From: Arthrobacter sp. AQ5-05
Lineage (GTDB): Bacteria; Actinomycetota; Actinomycetes; Actinomycetales; Micrococcaceae
Assembly (NCBI RefSeq): GCF_003287975.1
Contig: NZ_QMKQ01000008.1
Span: forward strand, 62,001 to 126,000
DNA: 64,000 nt
Reading direction: 5' to 3'
Part shown: positions 63,049-64,000 of the stretch, piece after piece
How positions within the stretch are numbered: the stretch's first letter is position 1
Layout: the number at the start of each line of letters is the position of its first letter
The notes under the pieces: generated by a model
Told to the model about the DNA's origin: nothing
What the model saw: the letters and a program-made list of their open reading frames with translations, nothing else
Databases searched by the model: none
Program-made: the position numbers and the translations under genes

Positions 63049-63939
63049 CTACACCCGCCGAGCGTAGTCCTCCTTGAGCACGTCCAGGTGCGACCAGGAC
63101 ACGGTGCGCTTGATTCCCGGTAGCGCACGCAGGACCTCGAGGGTTTGAAACAGCGCAGCCGGCGACTGGCCCACCAGCGTCGCCACGGCATCGAACCTAC
63201 CCACCGTCTCGGCGGCGAACTCGATGTCGCTCGAGGTCCGCAGCAGCCCGATCACCTCGTCGTGGTCTCCATCGATGTTCAGCCCCACCCCCATGGACAA
63301 CTGCCGTCCGTGTGCGCCGCGTGCCTCGACCGCACTGATCTTGATGATCCTCGCCTCCAGCAGCCTCTGGACGCGGGTGCGCACCGCGGTGGCCGACAGT
63401 CCCACGCTTCCGGCCATCTGCCGGTAACTGCTCCGCCCGTCGGCCTGCAGCAGCTCGATCAGCCGGGTGTCCATGGCATCGATCGCCGCGTCACCGGTGT
63501 ATTTGGAGATGAAAAAGCCCTTGATGACCGAGGTGTAGATCAGGGTGTCGATCTTGGCCACCCCCGGCAGCCGCCGCACGTCCGCCAGCCTTCGGTGCAG
63601 TTCCTCGTGGTTGGCCACCCGGAATTCGGCAATCAGGTCGTGGTCGCCGCCGACCGCCGAAACCAGCACCGAATCCGAGTCTTGCACCAGGCCGTTGGCG
63701 ATGACCCGCACCGGTCCCTCGGCCACGACCGAGACGTGGGCGATGACCCGCTGGCCCAGGAACGAGGGGTCAACTGCCGCGATGACCCGAACCGTGCCCG
63801 CATCCAGCAGCTGCTGCACCCGCGTGGCCACCGTCGCCCGCGGCGCACCAAGGTCCTTGGCGATGTCGAGGAAACTGGCGCGGCCATCGACCTGCAGTGC
63901 GCGGATGATCGCGGTGTCAATGTTTCGCGGGTCCTTCAT
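63049..63939 (-). CDS. Lrp/AsnC family regulator, double-length
   Basis: A 296-residue protein, twice the normal ~150. Two complete AsnC-type HTH units occur: IDTAIIRALQVDGRASFLDIAKDLGAPRATVATRVQQLLDAGTV (about 7-50) and MDTRLIELLQADGRSSYRQMAGSVGLSATAVRTRVQRLLEARII (about 157-200). Each is followed by an alpha/beta RAM-like ligand domain (GGDHDLIAEFRV; FDAVATLVGQS). The start ATG at 63939 has AAGGAA upstream. It converges on the glycine-riboswitch operon and may add amino-acid-responsive control to it or to its own upstream region, which lies at the window edge. Confidence 0.9.
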   Translation of the reverse strand: MKDPRNIDTAIIRALQVDGRASFLDIAKDLGAPRATVATRVQQLLDAGTVRVIAAVDPSFLGQRVIAHVSVVAEGPVRVIANGLVQDSDSVLVSAVGGDHDLIAEFRVANHEELHRRLADVRRLPGVAKIDTLIYTSVIKGFFISKYTGDAAIDAMDTRLIELLQADGRSSYRQMAGSVGLSATAVRTRVQRLLEARIIKISAVEARGAHGRQLSMGVGLNIDGDHDEVIGLLRTSSDIEFAAETVGRFDAVATLVGQSPAALFQTLEVLRALPGIKRTVSWSHLDVLKEDYARRV

Positions 63940-64000
63940 GGCGCCTTCCTTTCTCAGGTATGTTTCGACTCTGGAACAAAAACTGCGTAACGGTGCATGG

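Noticed and set aside
1-64000. CRISPR arrays, rRNA and tRNA genes, insertion sequences and phage integrases
   Set aside because: I looked for regular short repeats, tRNA-like cloverleaf sequences with CCA-type ends, transposase DDE segments and integrase motifs and found none that I can support.

Overview
The window is GC-rich throughout. It has ATGA-coupled actinobacterial-style operons, lipoprotein-dependent ABC importers, a tandem glycine riboswitch and a long DUF4011 helicase-nuclease. The best guess is an Arthrobacter-like member of the Micrococcaceae. That placement is an inference from gene content and composition, because no rRNA or other marker gene is present.

Region 1 (1 to about 23.8 kb) looks like one catabolic regulon. 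It holds a MalEFG-type importer (minus strand, cut by the left edge), a divergent GcvPA/GcvPB-like pair, an ATP-NAD-kinase-like gene plus an SDR, and a divergent GntR regulator. These are followed by an amidohydrolase, a polar amino-acid-type ABC importer, a second SDR, a second sugar ABC importer, a GH63-like glycosidase and a GH42 beta-galactosidase. Six copies of one 17-bp near-palindrome, consensus CTGTATACNGTATACAG, lie at the five promoters of this block, including that of the gntR gene itself. The GcvPA/PB pair lacks hallmark motifs of canonical glycine decarboxylase, and no gcvT or gcvH is present, so its substrate may not be glycine. A membrane protein of unknown function and a Phd-like antitoxin with a tail-to-tail RelE-like gene interrupt the block at 6.1-7.8 kb.

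Region 2 (23.8-27.3 kb) is a decay zone. It has an intact HD-domain gene, a frameshifted aldehyde dehydrogenase remnant, a TetR fragment joined to an MFS fragment, and three copies of a ~100-bp structured non-coding repeat. Each repeat copy sits 50-120 bp after the stop of a plus-strand gene or gene remnant.

Region 3 (27.3-33.3 kb) carries a small conserved-looking acidic protein, a secreted trypsin-like protease, a stand-alone Vsr-type endonuclease, a DUF4956/VTC pair and an M20 amidohydrolase. Region 4 (33.9-45.4 kb) holds a duplicated LysR/MHS-transporter module, with the first LysR decayed and the first transporter having lost its stop. A complete route from glutarate to acetyl-CoA follows: CoA transferase, glutaryl-CoA dehydrogenase, enoyl-CoA hydratase, 3-hydroxyacyl-CoA dehydrogenase and thiolase, plus an AidB-like acyl-CoA dehydrogenase.

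Region 5 (45.6-49.9 kb) is a fructose PTS operon (DeoR regulator, 1-phosphofructokinase, EIIABC, HPr). A DUF1684 gene and a MarR/MFS efflux pair follow. Region 6 (53.1-59.5 kb) is a 2,100-residue-class DUF4011/helicase/nuclease gene split by one frameshift. Region 7 (59.8-64 kb) is a tandem glycine riboswitch driving a DUF5058 membrane protein, a second membrane protein and an M20 amidohydrolase that is a close paralogue of the one in region 3. A convergent double-length Lrp/AsnC regulator ends the window.
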